Shown here piece after piece: positions 43,022 to 54,282 of a stretch of 64,000 bases of DNA. The DNA is taken from positions 79,247,501 to 79,311,500 of the forward strand of contig NC_133182.1 of assembly GCF_049306965.1 (NCBI RefSeq), given 5' to 3'. The translations under genes and the position numbers were made by a program. The notes under the pieces were generated by a model. The model was given only the letters and a program-made list of their open reading frames with translations, made no database searches and was not told where the DNA came from. Within the stretch, counting starts at the first letter, position 1. Each line of letters opens with the position of its first letter. Source of the stretch: Danio rerio (lineage: Eukaryota; Chordata; Actinopteri; Cypriniformes; Danionidae).

Positions 43022-43747
43022 AGAGCCCCTATTATGGGTTTTTGAAAATGCCCCATCCATGTAGTGTGTAACACAGCTCTAAGTGAAGTGAAGTATCCAG
43101 CTAAGGCTTAAATCTGTTAGTGTAAAATGTTTAAAACTGTTGATTCATCTATAAAAGAGTCGACTCATAGTGCTTCAAACGAGTCGCCTTGATACCGAGT
43201 CATTAGGTGTTTCGCCATGACGTACGAACGAAACCAAGTTATTCACGTGCACGCGCAAACCTGGGAGATTTCAAACCTGCGGCCCCGCCCTCTAACACAC
43301 AAACCCCCACATACACACACACAAACATGCCGGTGGATTGAAGTCAAACTGCAGATGGATATTATCGAGTCTCTACCCAAAGATGAACCCTCAGCATTAC
43401 AACCAAGCAGTTGGAAACTACTGGAAACTACATGCTACAAAGAATACTTCATCTGCGTTTGTTAAAGGAAGGATCAGTAAAGAGTAACTTACTGATGGAC
43501 GTCAGGATGGGTTTCTTCCATTTCTCAAGTGTAAGTACTTGCGATTTAAGTTGTTGCCTCGTTGACTCGAGCTTGCAAATGTGTTAGTTGTGATTTGTTA
43601 CTTGTAACCGCGTGTACTGTATCAGGTTAACTCGCTATGTTCTCTTATCGCGTGGAAAGCCACGTTAAAAACACGACGCGTGCTGCTTTGTTTACGGAGC
43701 GGTAGTGTGTGTGTGTGTGCGTGTGCACGATCTGTCGTCCAGAGGTG

Positions 43748-43781
<34 letters not shown>

Positions 43782-44381
43782 CGCGTTGTCGTCCGGAGGA
43801 GGGTTAAGTGTTTGTGTGTGTGTGTGTGCGCACGTTGTCGTCCGGAGGAGGGTTAAGTGTTTGTGTGTGTGTGTGTGCGCTCGCATGCAAGGACGAGGGC
43901 AATATGTATATGTGTGTGTCTGTGAAAAGAGCAGAGTGAGACAAGCTAGAAGATCTCCTCAACTGTTTTTGGAGTTTTTGCTCAATAAAATAGTCGTTGG
44001 TATTTTCAAGTCCATCGTCTGTATTTACATTGACCCACTGGCAGCTAAAATCCACGCCTACACTATGGAGCGCGTATGAACTGTGACTACGTTTATATTG
44101 CTGATTAGCTATTGGGCATTTCACTCTCTGACTGAAGGCAGTCGACCAATCGCAACAGACTGTCATTGGTCCAATCAGCGCAGATTGGCTTCGCGCTAAG
44201 GAGGGGTTTGGGAACAAATGAATCACTGGACGATTCATACAGGAGTCGCTGGGATAATCAGGTAAAAATAAATGCAGATTATAAGACCAGGAAAGTGTTT
44301 TGACCTTGCATGCATATTAGACTGTTGCTGGAGACCCTTACAATCAAGATATGACCCTATTTCATGTATAATATGGGCTCT
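43022..44381. mobile_element. TTAA-flanked DNA element with TG-rich minisatellite
   Basis: 1.36 kb with inverted ends AGAGCCCCTATTATGGG and TATAATATGGGCTCT between TTAA (43018-43021, 44382-44385). It includes a TG-rich minisatellite (43705-43886). No transposase frame is visible, so it is non-autonomous. Confidence 0.75.
43705..43886. repeat. TG-rich minisatellite
   Basis: (TG)n blocks alternate with GTCGTCCGGAGGAGGGTTAA at about 56-bp spacing, with three recognisable units. Confidence 0.9.
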
Positions 44382-44597
44382 TTAATAGCTTTATTCTTAA
44401 ATATGCCGTTTTTATACGGGGTACTAAGTAAAATCAAAAAGCAAAACAGCTTTAAATTTTCCATTTACAGTTTCAAAAAGGAACACAGTTTTAACACCTT
44501 TACTAAAAGACAGGAAACTCAACTCAGCCCCTAAATATGCATCGTATCAAAGCTACATCTAGATCGAGAGATGAAGCTGAAAGAAGAGATATACACT

Positions 44598-45540
44598 TTT
44601 TTTTTTATTAATTGTATTTTATTGGATTTTTCAAGAACAACCACAAAGACACACATACATATATATACACACATACACAAACACACACAACACTAGGCAC
44701 TGTCTCGGACAAATCCCATACAATGAGTCAATGAACAAATAGCAATGACATCCCAGTTTAGCAACAGAAAATAGAATAAAGAAGTAAAATGAAATAATTA
44801 AATATGTAAAATAAGTAAATTAAGTCTCTGAAGTATCCTCAGAGGTTGAGTGGCTGGTTTGCTCATCCAGATAGTTTAGAAATAAACCCCAAACACCGAA
44901 AAATTTGTCAATAGAGTGAGTCCTCAGAGATCTCAGTCTTTCAATCTGTATTCCCGAAGTCATGTCTGCTATCCACATTTGAAATGTAGGAGGTGAAGAT
45001 GACTTCCAATGTCGGAGCAAAAGCCTTTTGGCCACAATCATACCTAAAGACAAAGACTGCTGGAGGCCATGTGGGAAATGAGTAATGTGTTGTGAATATC
45101 CAAAAATAGCACGTTCTGCATCAGGTGGTAAAGATTTGCCATAAGCTTTAGAGTACCAATCGAATATGCTTGACCAACATGTATATAACAAAGGGCAGAA
45201 CCAGAAAGCATGGGAAGTTGTGTCTTCTGTCACTTTGCACCTGTCACATAATGGTGATATGGAGGGAAAAACCTTATGCAACCTGGCTTTAGTATCATGT
45301 AACCGATGGATAACCTTAAATTGGACCAATTGAAGTCTACTGTTCACCGAACAGGACCGTATCATCTCCAGGCATTTATCCCATGTGTATGCAGAAATTT
45401 CAGACCCTTTCTCCCAGGCAGCTTTGAACCTTTCAGTGGAAGCTACACCATAGCTATCGAATAAACCAACAAATTTAGAGACAAGATGCCTGGAATTTGG
45501 AGGGTCTAAAAAGACATCAAAAAAAGCATGCTTCTCAAGA
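44598..45540 (-). mobile_element. L1/Tx1-type LINE 3' end, minus strand
   Basis: The frame 45365-44820 reads LQLVQFKVIHRLHDTKARLH, then SPLCDRCKVTEDTTSHAFW with CPLLYTCWSSIF. This is the cysteine-histidine C-terminal segment of L1-clade ORF2. A T-run at about 44597-44606 marks the poly(A) end on the minus strand. Upstream similarity ends at about 45540 beside a hAT terminus, so the copy is 5'-truncated. Confidence 0.75.
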
Positions 45541-45542
45541 GG

Positions 45543-45640
45543 CAGTGGCGCCCCCAGAAAATTTTCTTAGGGGTGGCCAGAAGAGGCCGCACCAAATCTT
45601 GGGGTGGCACACAAAAAAAAAAAAAAATTAGTATAATGTT
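45543..45640. mobile_element. hAT-type terminus fragment
   Basis: CAGTGGCGCCCCCAGAAAAT and TTAGGGGTGGCC are typical of a fish hAT end, and a poly(A) run follows. No right end was identified. Confidence 0.4.
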
Positions 45641-45836
45641 ATATTTTTGTTTTTGGTAAATGAAATAATGTAGTTTTTATTCATTTAAATAATCCTTCTT
45701 GAAATATTGCAATTTATTCCTTGAAATAATTTAGGAAGTACATGTGCAAACCAAATAAAACCTATGTTCAGTATAAAAACACTTTTCATATAAAACGTAT
45801 AATATTTATATAAATAAGTATAATAAATAATATTTA

Positions 45837-46321
45837 TGTTACAATAGGGTGGAGTGACAGAGAAAACTGGAGGTAAGATCCACAATGCAGTTTTATTCAG
45901 CGTTAGGCAAGCAATGATCAAACAGTTACAAACGGGTCTATTCAGGCAGTCCAGAATCGTAGTCGTATAAACAGGCAATAGGTCGTAAGGCAGGCATCTA
46001 AACAGGATAACAAGGATGAACAAGGCTAGGGTCTAAATACGGAGATGAACAAGACAGGGAGAAATGCGTTGTGATGTCACTAGCTGTAAACAAGATGGGT
46101 GAAAAACTGGATGGGGGAATGAGTGGCTTATGAAGGGTGTCTAATCAGTCTCTGAACAAGGATCAGCTGGTGAGAATGTAATCAGTCTTGATGAGTGAGC
46201 ATGTGTGAGTGTGACCGGAGAGCATGTATGCATATGTAGTCCAGGGGAAGGCGGAAGTGTAGTCCATGGTGTTCGTGTGAGAACCAGCGTTCTCTGGAGA
46301 GCGATCGCTGGTTGTGTGACA
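45837..46321 (-). mobile_element. Solo LTR, Gypsy-like, minus orientation
   Basis: About 485 bp. The minus strand begins TGTCACACAACCAGCGATCG, and the plus-strand start reads TGTTACAATAGGG. It is related to 6845-7319 (shared CAGGCAAGCA, CAGAATCGTAGTC, GAACAAGGCTAGGG). Flanks ATTTA and ATTAA are close to a 5-bp duplication. No internal region; fossil. Confidence 0.65.
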
Positions 46322-47325
46322 ATTAACTTATTCTTTCATATTTGTTAACTAATGCATTAAATAACTCTTTAAATGTAACTATGAGAAAGAATATTAATTA
46401 AAAGTGCAGCTTGATTGACATTAACTTCTCAGTTTATCTTTATGTCATGACTTTACTTGGATGGACACATTATTATTATTATTGACTCTTTCTTAAAAAC
46501 TTGAACTCCTGTCTTTAAAATGATTATTATGATTTAGACAGTATTGCTTTTCAATGTAAATATGCACCTAACGGATGTGCAAGACCTTTACATTTACGCA
46601 CAGGAGTTAATGCTATTTATTGGACCCTTTAAGTGCAAACATGCAGCATTTGAAAAGGTATTTTGCACTTTTATTTCTGAGCATGCAGAGATACAGTGTA
46701 TTTCATTTATATAAATAGTCCATTAAAGTTATTTACAACACAAAAAGGCAACTAATAATTACATTAATAGAATAAATAAATAAATAAATGTTTAAAATCC
46801 CATCTATTATCAACTGGCTAGAATTTCAAGAATGTAATAGACGTGAAGAGCTCTTGTGTTTATATGCCAGGTCAGATTAAATGCAGATTGTTACACTGAC
46901 AAGTTACTTAACTGGATGTTAACAAGAAACATGCAAAATAATTCAATATTTATTTATTCATAATACATATTTGAGGGGGAAAACATTCACATTTGTGTTT
47001 GTACACACTGCTAATGTAGTTCATGGATGTCTCATATGTTTTAAGTGGACATCATTTTAAACATTTATTAATTTAAGCAAATGCAAGTTACTTCCTAAAA
47101 GCAGCTAGAGTTACTTTTAACAGTGAAATATACATTAAAAACACATGTATAAACAATCATTTAAGTCAAATGTTTAGTACTTAAAGCAGTGCATTACATT
47201 TATGATGTTAAAGCTGTTTTATTATCAAACTTTATTAATTTACAGTCTAAAGGCTATCATGACAGTATATTCGAATGTTAAACATTCAATCAGCATTACT
47301 GTGAAAGCATCAGCTCATTTCAGAT
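46322..47325. other. AT-rich interval; probable 3' UTR of receptor copy 10 at right end
   Basis: No coding feature. The sequence just before 47326 lies downstream of the copy 10 stop on the minus strand. No clear polyadenylation site was assigned. Confidence 0.35.
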
Positions 47326-48165
47326 CTACTCAGGCTGAACTGAAGTCTCTTCAGGGTTTGGTGATGTCTGAACTCTGAGACTCTGCCTGCAGACCAGCAC
47401 ACACAGGAGAGGGTCTGAGATCAGTCTCAACCTCACCAGGAGCCAAGGAATATGTGAAAGAGTCACTTTATAACCTGAAGGTAAAGTAATGACACAAAAG
47501 AAGAGCATCAGCAGATTAAATACGAAAACCACCACAATATGAGGATCTGCTTTCCTGGATGTGTGAGAGCGACGCTCCGCTGAACATGAAGCTCCACAAG
47601 AGATTATCCACGTGATCACGGACACGATGAACACAGAAAGAGGAAATATATAGTGATATACTTCTGTCACACTTAAATAAAACCAAAAAAAATCACAGAT
47701 GATGATACAGAGAAGCACAAGTGCGTAGAAGAGTCTGAACCAGCGTGAGGAGAAAACAGCAGCAGTGTACAGCGGATATCTGACTGAGAGAATCCCCTCT
47801 AGCGCCACCAGCTGATTCAGGAGGACACCACAGTCTGTTGAAGACCAACTTAAGGACTGAAAAACCCAGCATGTCCAATCCACATTCTCTGAAAGCTCAT
47901 CTAAGAGATCTTTGATCAGCATGCAGGGACTCAAGAAAACCTCAGTGAAGTCAGTGAGGAGGAGGAGGATGATGAAGACTGAAATACGGTGTCCATTCCT
48001 TCTGTGCTCAATCAGTTCACCGACAGCCCAAAAAAGAGCTGGAAGACCTGCAGACACACCGATGATGCTGAAGATGCAGGATCTGATCTTTATATCCAGC
48101 TCTTCAGGTTTAAACCTCCATCTAAATGAGTAATCTAAATGCCAGTAGCTGCCTGTGTTGTTCAT
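47326..48165 (-). CDS. 7TM receptor-like protein, copy 10 (279 aa), minus strand
   Basis: Single coding exon. The ATG at 48165 directly follows the acceptor GTTCACAG. MNNTGSYWHLDYSFRW has an NNT sequon. KPEELDIKIRSCIF precedes TM1. TM2 ends TEVFLSPCMLIKDLLDEL, the TM3 entry SENVDWTCWVFQSL has one cysteine, and TM4-TM5 resembles copy 3 in the FFWFYLSVTEVYHYIFP stretch. LEGILSVRYPLY and LISDPLLCVLVCRQ are intact. The longest normal tail, QTSPNPEETSVQPE, probably reflects the ancestral C-terminus. The intron is only 104 bp (48269-48166) and has diverged from the 212-bp type, although the acceptor-ATG junction is kept. Ligand unknown. Confidence 0.85.
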   Translation of the reverse strand: MNNTGSYWHLDYSFRWRFKPEELDIKIRSCIFSIIGVSAGLPALFWAVGELIEHRRNGHRISVFIILLLLTDFTEVFLSPCMLIKDLLDELSENVDWTCWVFQSLSWSSTDCGVLLNQLVALEGILSVRYPLYTAAVFSSRWFRLFYALVLLCIIICDFFWFYLSVTEVYHYIFPLSVFIVSVITWIISCGASCSAERRSHTSRKADPHIVVVFVFNLLMLFFCVITLPSGYKVTLSHIPWLLVRLRLISDPLLCVLVCRQSLRVQTSPNPEETSVQPE

Positions 48166-48269
48166 CTGTGAACACACAAGTATGTAAGATGAACATAATC
48201 TACACTGAATAAATGCTGAGCAGCAGTATAAAGGGATGTCTAGAGGTGAAGATAGCCTCTCTCTCTTAC

Positions 48270-48440
48270 CTCGATATGTTCTGGAGATGTTTATTGTTTG
48301 ACTTCTTCTCTCGGTCTGCCTGTGCTCTGCTTTTTCTTCCTCTTTTTCTTCTGCTGGTTTCTGGGTGTTGATTTATCTGCGGGTTTGATCTCAGCTCAGA
48401 TATATGAGCTCTGACTGTGGTTTCAGTGAGAAGCATGACT
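48270..48440 (-). other. Noncoding exon 1 of receptor copy 10 (approximate)
   Basis: On the minus strand the exon ends ATATCGAG before GTAAGAG at 48269. It contains GATCTCAGC-complement words and an AGAGCTCATATA stretch related to exon 1 of the pseudogene at 52193. The upstream limit is uncertain. Confidence 0.5.
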
Positions 48441-48524
48441 TTTTGCCTCAAAGCGTAATGTGTAAAAGTAAATAAACACATTAAGAATTAAATGTGAAAT
48501 TTCCTGCAGCTTAGGCTCTTATTT

Positions 48525-48613
48525 ATGAGGCCACAGCGGAATGAACCACCAACTATTCCAGTATATGTTTTAAAACAGCACCCTTCCAGCCGCCACCCAT
48601 TACTTGGAAACAT

Positions 48614-48675
<62 letters not shown>

Positions 48676-48868
48676 TGGACAATTTAGTTGATCAGTTCCC
48701 CTATAGCGCATGTGTTTGGACTGTGGGGGAAACAGGAGCACCCAGAGGAAACCCACACTGACACAGGGGAGAACATGCAAACTCCACACAGAAACGCCAA
48801 CTGACCCAGCCAGCACTCGAATCAGCAACTTTCTTGCTGTGAGGCGACCACCGAGCCACCATGCCTCA
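48525..48868 (-). mobile_element. HE1/DANA-type SINE, minus, with (CA)n
   Basis: CCACAGCGGAATGAACCACC and AACTGACCCAGCCAGCACTC are the reverse complement of the family's tail and head. A (CA)n run fills 48611-48673. Confidence 0.85.
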
Positions 48869-49445
48869 TATATACTGGTGTAATTTGTAATTCTTGTGAG
48901 AATTAAAGCCCAGTAGGAGCTGGAGATGAGATCTGTGACCACACTGAGCTCAAATTGGCCAATAAATGTAACAAGCAGACACCAGAGGAAGAGCACATTC
49001 TCACCCACAAGCAGCGATAGTGTCTGAACCACAGTCAAGAGCCCTGCGCATTACAGTTCACCAGATCAGCTAATCTATAATACAGCCAGGCTTTGGCACA
49101 TATTTAACAACTAACATTCAAACTAGCAATATTTACATTGCGACTGATTAGTATTCTGTTCACACCAGATTTAAAGACATAATTTATAATATTAATTATG
49201 TGCTTTGGTAAATTCATGTCAAGAAAAGTATAGTGGCCACGCTTGAGCAAGTTACCTTTAAAATGTGTGTCAACAGAACACACTGAAAATAAACAAGAGA
49301 TCTACCAATTCAGCCTATAACACAAATATAAGTTAAAAACAGAACATTAGTAAATAAAAATAACTGATTATAACAGTAATAAAATAACAGATTATCAAGA
49401 AATTGTTTTTATATTTGGATAATAAGGAGTGGGCATCATGGTGAC

Positions 49446-49991
49446 TGTAGCGCGCAGTCTGACACAAAGGGATCCATTTGTAGTACTTTATTAAACACAG
49501 TTTAATAATAAACACACAGTACACACTGGTGTATGAACTCACATGAATCACAGGCTTATAAGGTCGATAGGCAGGCGGCTGGCATTCGTATGTAACAGTA
49601 GCAGGCATGGGTCAGGGGTAGGCAGCGAGAATCAAGATTGGTAAAACAGTCAGATATACAAGGCAGGCGACAGGCAAGACAAGGTTGAGGACAATCCACG
49701 TTGGCAACAGAAGGTCAGGCAAGAATAAATAACACTCAGTAATGTCAGCAGGGCAGAACAACACTTCGCAATGAAGCGAGAGCGAGAGCTGCTTTTATTT
49801 GTGTGTGTGAGCTGGGGAAACGAGTATCAGATGCAGTGTAATCAGCTGCCCGAATGGGTTTGTGGGTGATATAGTGTTCAATAGTCCGGTGATGGAGACC
49901 TCTGCTGGCCAGCGAGAGGAATGACTGGGATCGAGTCGATGACAGTGACGCAGTGAGTAGCACAATCTACCGCCAACAGTTGACTTTGACA
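49446..49991 (-). mobile_element. Probable solo LTR, minus orientation
   Basis: About 546 bp between TGTAGCGCGCAG and TTGACTTTGACA. Its layout (CAGGCAAGACAAGG, AACACTCAGTAATGTC, CTCTGCTGGCCAGCGAG) parallels the other LTRs of the window. No clear target duplication, so the ends are approximate. Fossil. Confidence 0.5.
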
Positions 49992-50567
49992 TTCTAGGAA
50001 TAATCCATTGTCCGTAGTGGAGGTGAGGATCTGTAATACACCAGGAGCTCCTCAAATACTGGGCAGCTCAGTCGTTCAGGGCTTTGTAGGTATAAGATCT
50101 TCATTTATGCAATGTTTAATAGGGAGTCAATGCAATAGTGGAAGATCTGGAGTAATACGATCATACTTATTTGTTCTAGAAAGACTCTAGCAGCTGCATT
50201 TTGAGTTTGTTAATTAGGCCTGCAGAGCAAACAAATAATAATGCATTACAGTAATCTAACTGAGAGGTCATTAAAGCATGAATACGCTTTTCCTGCATTA
50301 GACATTGATAGCATGTGTTGAAGTTTGACAACATTTTAAAGATGAAAAAATGCAGCCTTACAAATCTGGCTGAAGATCAAGATCTCATCCTTACTGGTCG
50401 GGTCCAGGATTAGGTTGACCTCAGGGTAAGGAGAAACAGACTAACATGAGTGTAGATGCCGTTATATCCATCCTGGTTGATTGAACCTCAAGTTCCACTT
50501 TGGTCCTCCAAAACCTTTGTACCTCCCCATCTCTGCAGCTCCACTTCTCAAAAATAAAGATTTTAAT
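49992..50567. repeat. Unclassified repeat-like interval
   Basis: GCTGCATTTTGAGTTTGTTA and TGCATTACAGTAATCTAACT look like a dispersed fish repeat, but I cannot name the family or its ends. No gene. Confidence 0.3.
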
Positions 50568-51015
50568 TGTCATGACTGATCACTCAATGTAACCAGGAAG
50601 TCGGGTTACAACGGACTGAGGATCCACATGCTTTACTTAGAATTGTCAGACAGGCAATGGTCAATCACAGGAGCAAACAGGAACATACAGGGCAATACAG
50701 AAGTGTAGTCAAGTCACAGTCAAATGGTCGATTCAAACAACAGAAAATAATAAACAAGGCAAAGGGTCAAGGAACACGGACAGACTAGACTAGGAAACGC
50801 TTCATAGCGTAGCAATAACAAGACTCAGCAATGTGTGAGGGAATGTGAGCAGTGTATATAGTCAGTGCAATCAGTCTTTGATCAGCCTCCAGCTGTGTGT
50901 GTGTAATCATCGGTGATCGGAAACAGGTGTGTGTGAGGTGTGTGATAGGAGTTGTAGTTCATAAGGTGACAGAATTGTAGTTCAGGTGAATCCGGGATCA
51001 CTGGTGATTGTGACA
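50568..51015 (-). mobile_element. Solo LTR, Gypsy-like, minus orientation
   Basis: 448 bp. On the minus strand it begins TGTCACAATCACCAGTGATC and ends GTCATGACA. A TATATA box-like word lies mid-element (GACTATATACACTGCTCACA on the minus strand). The flanking 5-mers are similar but not identical. No internal region; fossil. Confidence 0.7.
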
Positions 51016-51511
51016 TTTATAAAGACAAGAGATGATTTAAGATAATAATGAGGTTTTATTATCAAAGTGTCTTCAGTAAGAGCATGAAAACAGAAAAGCA
51101 GATATTTTAATAAAGTCGAGAACCAACAAATAATAAACACATTAGAGAATATAAATCCATTACATGCACATGCAGATCATTATTTGTAGAGGGAATTAAA
51201 GATTACTTTAAGATGATCATATAGCACACAAACAAACAGACTATACACTGACACATTAAATTAAACATTTATGCTGCATTTATACATGTTGATTACAGGT
51301 ACTGTTTAATTCATTTAATTAATTACATTTTATACAATCTATTTATTGAAATGAGCTAATAATATACTTTCCAGCTGTACTGGTTATTATGACAGCAAAT
51401 GCTTTTTACTGATGTTAATAAACTGAGATTTATAGTCTACATATAATGACAACCAGTTCATCCAACCAGATCTACTTAAACTGCTCTGGTCTCTTGAGGG
51501 TTTTGTGTTGT
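51016..51511. other. AT-rich interval downstream of receptor pseudogene
   Basis: No coding feature. 51387-51511 continues receptor C-terminal and 3' sequence of the pseudogene in shifted frames. Confidence 0.4.
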
Positions 51512-52030
51512 TTAAAGTCTGGGATTCTGTCTGCAGACCAGCACACACAGGAGAGGGTCTGAGATCAGCCTCACACTCACCAGGAGCCAAGGAGTATAAG
51601 AAATAGAAATAAGCTCAAATGAAGTCTTCCAATGCTCTAAAAATAAATAAATAAAATATATGGCAGATAAAACACCAGCAGAGTGAGTTAGAAAATAACC
51701 CAAATATGAGGATCTGTTTCACTGTGTGTGCGAGAGTAACGTTCTGGAGAATCTGAGACTCCACATATTATCCATGTTGCCACAGAAACAAAGAACATAA
51801 AAAGGATACAAGTCATATATTTCATTTAATAAAATATGTAGAAGAGTCTGAAGCAGCGTGAGGAGAAAACAGCAGCAGTGTACAGCGGACATCTGACTGA
51901 GAGAATCCCCTCTAGCGCCACCAGCTGATTCAGGAGGAGACCACACACTCTTGAAGACCACCATAAAGACTGAAAAACCTGACTAGTCCAATCTGAATTA
52001 GACAATATTAATAAATTAGACAATCTGAAT
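51512..52030 (-). pseudogene. 7TM receptor pseudogene, copy 11
   Basis: Minus-strand receptor remains. SDWTSQVFQSLWWSSRVCG and LEGILSVRCPLYTAAVFSSR (TM3 to loop 2) are read in one frame, TM5-like sequence in a second, and LLVSVRLISDPLLCVLVCRQ (TM7) in a third, so at least two frameshifts separate them. The N-terminus, TM1 and TM2 are missing: intron sequence ending GCTCAGCATTTATTCAG runs straight into the TM3 entry near 52020, with the acceptor and start codon deleted. Exon 1 and the donor remain at 52193. Usually invariant ICL3 is also degraded. Confidence 0.85.
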
Positions 52031-52192
52031 AAATGCTGAGCAGCTTTCAGAAGACACAAAGCTCATAACAGCAGCTAAAAGTCCAACAAGTCAGAATCAT
52101 CCGGCTGAAAACATTCCTGCATTCTAGTCTGTGTTACATTCAGTTCATCTTTAATGACTTACAGTCAAACACTAACAACAGCTCTGTCTTAC

Positions 52193-52360
52193 CTTGATAT
52201 ATTCAGGAGATTTCTACAGCGCTGTGTTCACGGCAGAACAACGTCCCCAATGATGACTGAGTTCTGCTCTGCTCCTGTGTCTTCTGCTCTGTTATCTGCT
52301 GCTGGTGGTGCTCTGGTTGTTGGTTTATCTGCTGGTTTGATCTCAGCTCTCATATCAGAG
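52193..52360 (-). pseudogene. Exon 1 of receptor pseudogene copy 11
   Basis: Minus-strand match to the plus-strand exon 1 (GTTGTTCTGCCGTGAACACA, CTCCTGAATATATCAAG) with the donor GTAAGA at 52192. The start of the intron is nearly identical to that of the 8-35 kb genes, unlike copies 9 and 10. Confidence 0.7.
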
Positions 52361-52899
52361 CTCTGAGTAGTATTTACTGATAATATTCTGTAAAGCTTAA
52401 AATTATTAAGAAAAGAGACTGATGTAAAGTAAATTTGTACTGTATGCACCTCTTTAAATGTAATGTGATGAAAATGTCAGGTTTATGGTTAGTCCATGGT
52501 TATTATGGTGAATAGGTCAGCAATAACCAATAACAAGCCATGAGTCAGACTTGTTTCCAGCGTATGTTAGACTTGTCTGGGTTCACTATAAAATGTCATA
52601 TGAAATTAATAATCAAGCAAACGATTTCCCAAAGTAGAGCTTTATGTCTAGCAATGCCCCTACTCTTACCAATAGTCAAGAGCTTTAGGTTGTGACTGAA
52701 AGAACAAGATCTTGGATTCAAGAGGCTGAAATTAGCTGTCAGCGTAATCTGTCAATTTTTAGTGGTTGCCGCATCCAGGACAAGTACAGGTAAGAACTTT
52801 CTGACCCTTATTATACAAGACATTTTTTTCCTATTGTATAACAGGTTTTTTTTTTTTACCTGTACATGCTCCCTCTGAGCCAAATAATGAGATAGAACC
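52361..52899. other. Intergenic; nothing recognised
   Basis: No supported coding or RNA feature. A T-run lies near 52848. Confidence 0.35.
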
Positions 52900-52952
52900 A
52901 AATCTCCTACCACAGCTCTGCTGATGACCCTCAGATCTACATAGCCTTACTG

Positions 52953-53150
52953 CAGGGATGTGCAAACTTGGTCCTGGAGGGTCAGTGTCCAGCTAAGTTG
53001 ACTCCAACTTGTTTTAACCCACCTACAAGGAAGTTTCTAGTGTATCTAGTAAGAGCTTAGCTGGTTTAGCTGGTTCAGGTGGGTTTGATTAGGGTTGGAG
53101 CTAAACTTTCTAGGACACCGGCCCTCCAGGACCGAGTTTGGACACCCTTG
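52953..53150. mobile_element. hAT MITE in L2 LINE
   Basis: Starts CAGGGATGTGCAAACTTGGT and ends GAGTTTGGACACCCTTG. A perfect 8-bp duplication CCTTACTG lies at 52945-52952 and 53151-53158, where the host LINE reads IALLP across the site. Confidence 0.9.
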
Positions 53151-53420
53151 CCTTACTGCCTAATGACTACAGCCGCATTGACACCCTCTGCCAGTGCATT
53201 GATGAAATGAGCAATTGGATGTGGCAAAACATTCTTCAGTTAAACAAAGAGAAAACTGAAATGATTGTGTTTGGGAATAGAGATGAGGTTCTCAAGGTGA
53301 ATGCGTACCTTGGCTCTAGGGATCAAACACAAAAAATAAGGTCAAAAATCTTGGTGTGACTCTGGAGTCAGATCTGAGTTTCAACAGTCATGTCAAAGCA
53401 GTCAGTAAATCAGCATACTA

Positions 53421-53655
53421 TACATTCTCAGACATAAAGGTACAGGAGCTGTCACTGGAGCAGTACATTTTCAAAAGATACATATTTGTACCCAAAGAGT
53501 CTACAGTGGTACCTCAAAGGTGCATATTAGTGCCCAATTGTATACGTAAAAAGTACCTTTAAGGTACCATTATGGACCCTTTAGGTACAAATATGTACTG
53601 TTTGAAAAGGTACTGCCTCAGAGACAGCTCCTGTACCTTTATTTCTGAGAGTGTA
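53421..53655. mobile_element. Palindromic MITE in L2 LINE (TACACTCTCAG type)
   Basis: 235 bp from TACATTCTCAGACATAAAGG to CCTTTATTTCTGAGAGTGTA. Arms carry AAGGTACC-type words in both orientations. It interrupts the SAYYHL codons of the LINE at a TA. Confidence 0.8.
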
Positions 53656-54020
53656 TCATCTCAAAAACACTGTAAGAATTAGATGCTTTGTTTCCAGTGA
53701 GGGCTTAGAGAAACTTAATGCTTTTATCAGCAGCAGGGTGGATTACTGTAATGGACTCCTCACTGGCCTTCTCAAAACACAGTCAGATAGTTGCAGCTCA
53801 TCCAGAACGCTGCAGCCAGAATTCTGACCAGAACCAGGAAATCAGAGCACATCTCACCTGTCCTCAGGTCTTTACACTGGCTGCCAGTTACATTCAGAGT
53901 AGAGTTTAAAGTATTATTACTGTTCTATAAATCACTAAATGGCCTAGGAGCTCAATCCATTACAAATATGCTGACTGAATACAAACCTAAGATCACTCAA
54001 ATATTTACGATCATATAAAC

Positions 54021-54282
54021 TACACTCTCAGAAATAAAGGTAAAAGAGCTGTCACTGGGGTGACACTTTTTTAAAAGGTACACATTCGTACTTAAAGGGT
54101 CTATATTGGTATCTCAAAAGTATATATTAGCACCTAAAAAACTTAAGAGGAACACTTTTTATGTTTTAGGTACTAACATCTACCCTTGAGGTATTAATAT
54201 GTAACCTTTTGGTACAAATGTGTACCTTTTGGACAGGTACCACCCCAGTGACAACTCGCGTACCTTTATTTCTGAGAATGTA
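54021..54282. mobile_element. Second TACACTCTCAG-type MITE in L2 LINE
   Basis: 262 bp from TACACTCTCAGAAATAAAGG to CTTTATTTCTGAGAATGTA. Same family as 53421-53655. Confidence 0.8.

Noticed and set aside
43705-44079. VCVCVC-rich frame of 124 codons
   Set aside because: Translation of TG-rich minisatellite inside a TTAA-type element.
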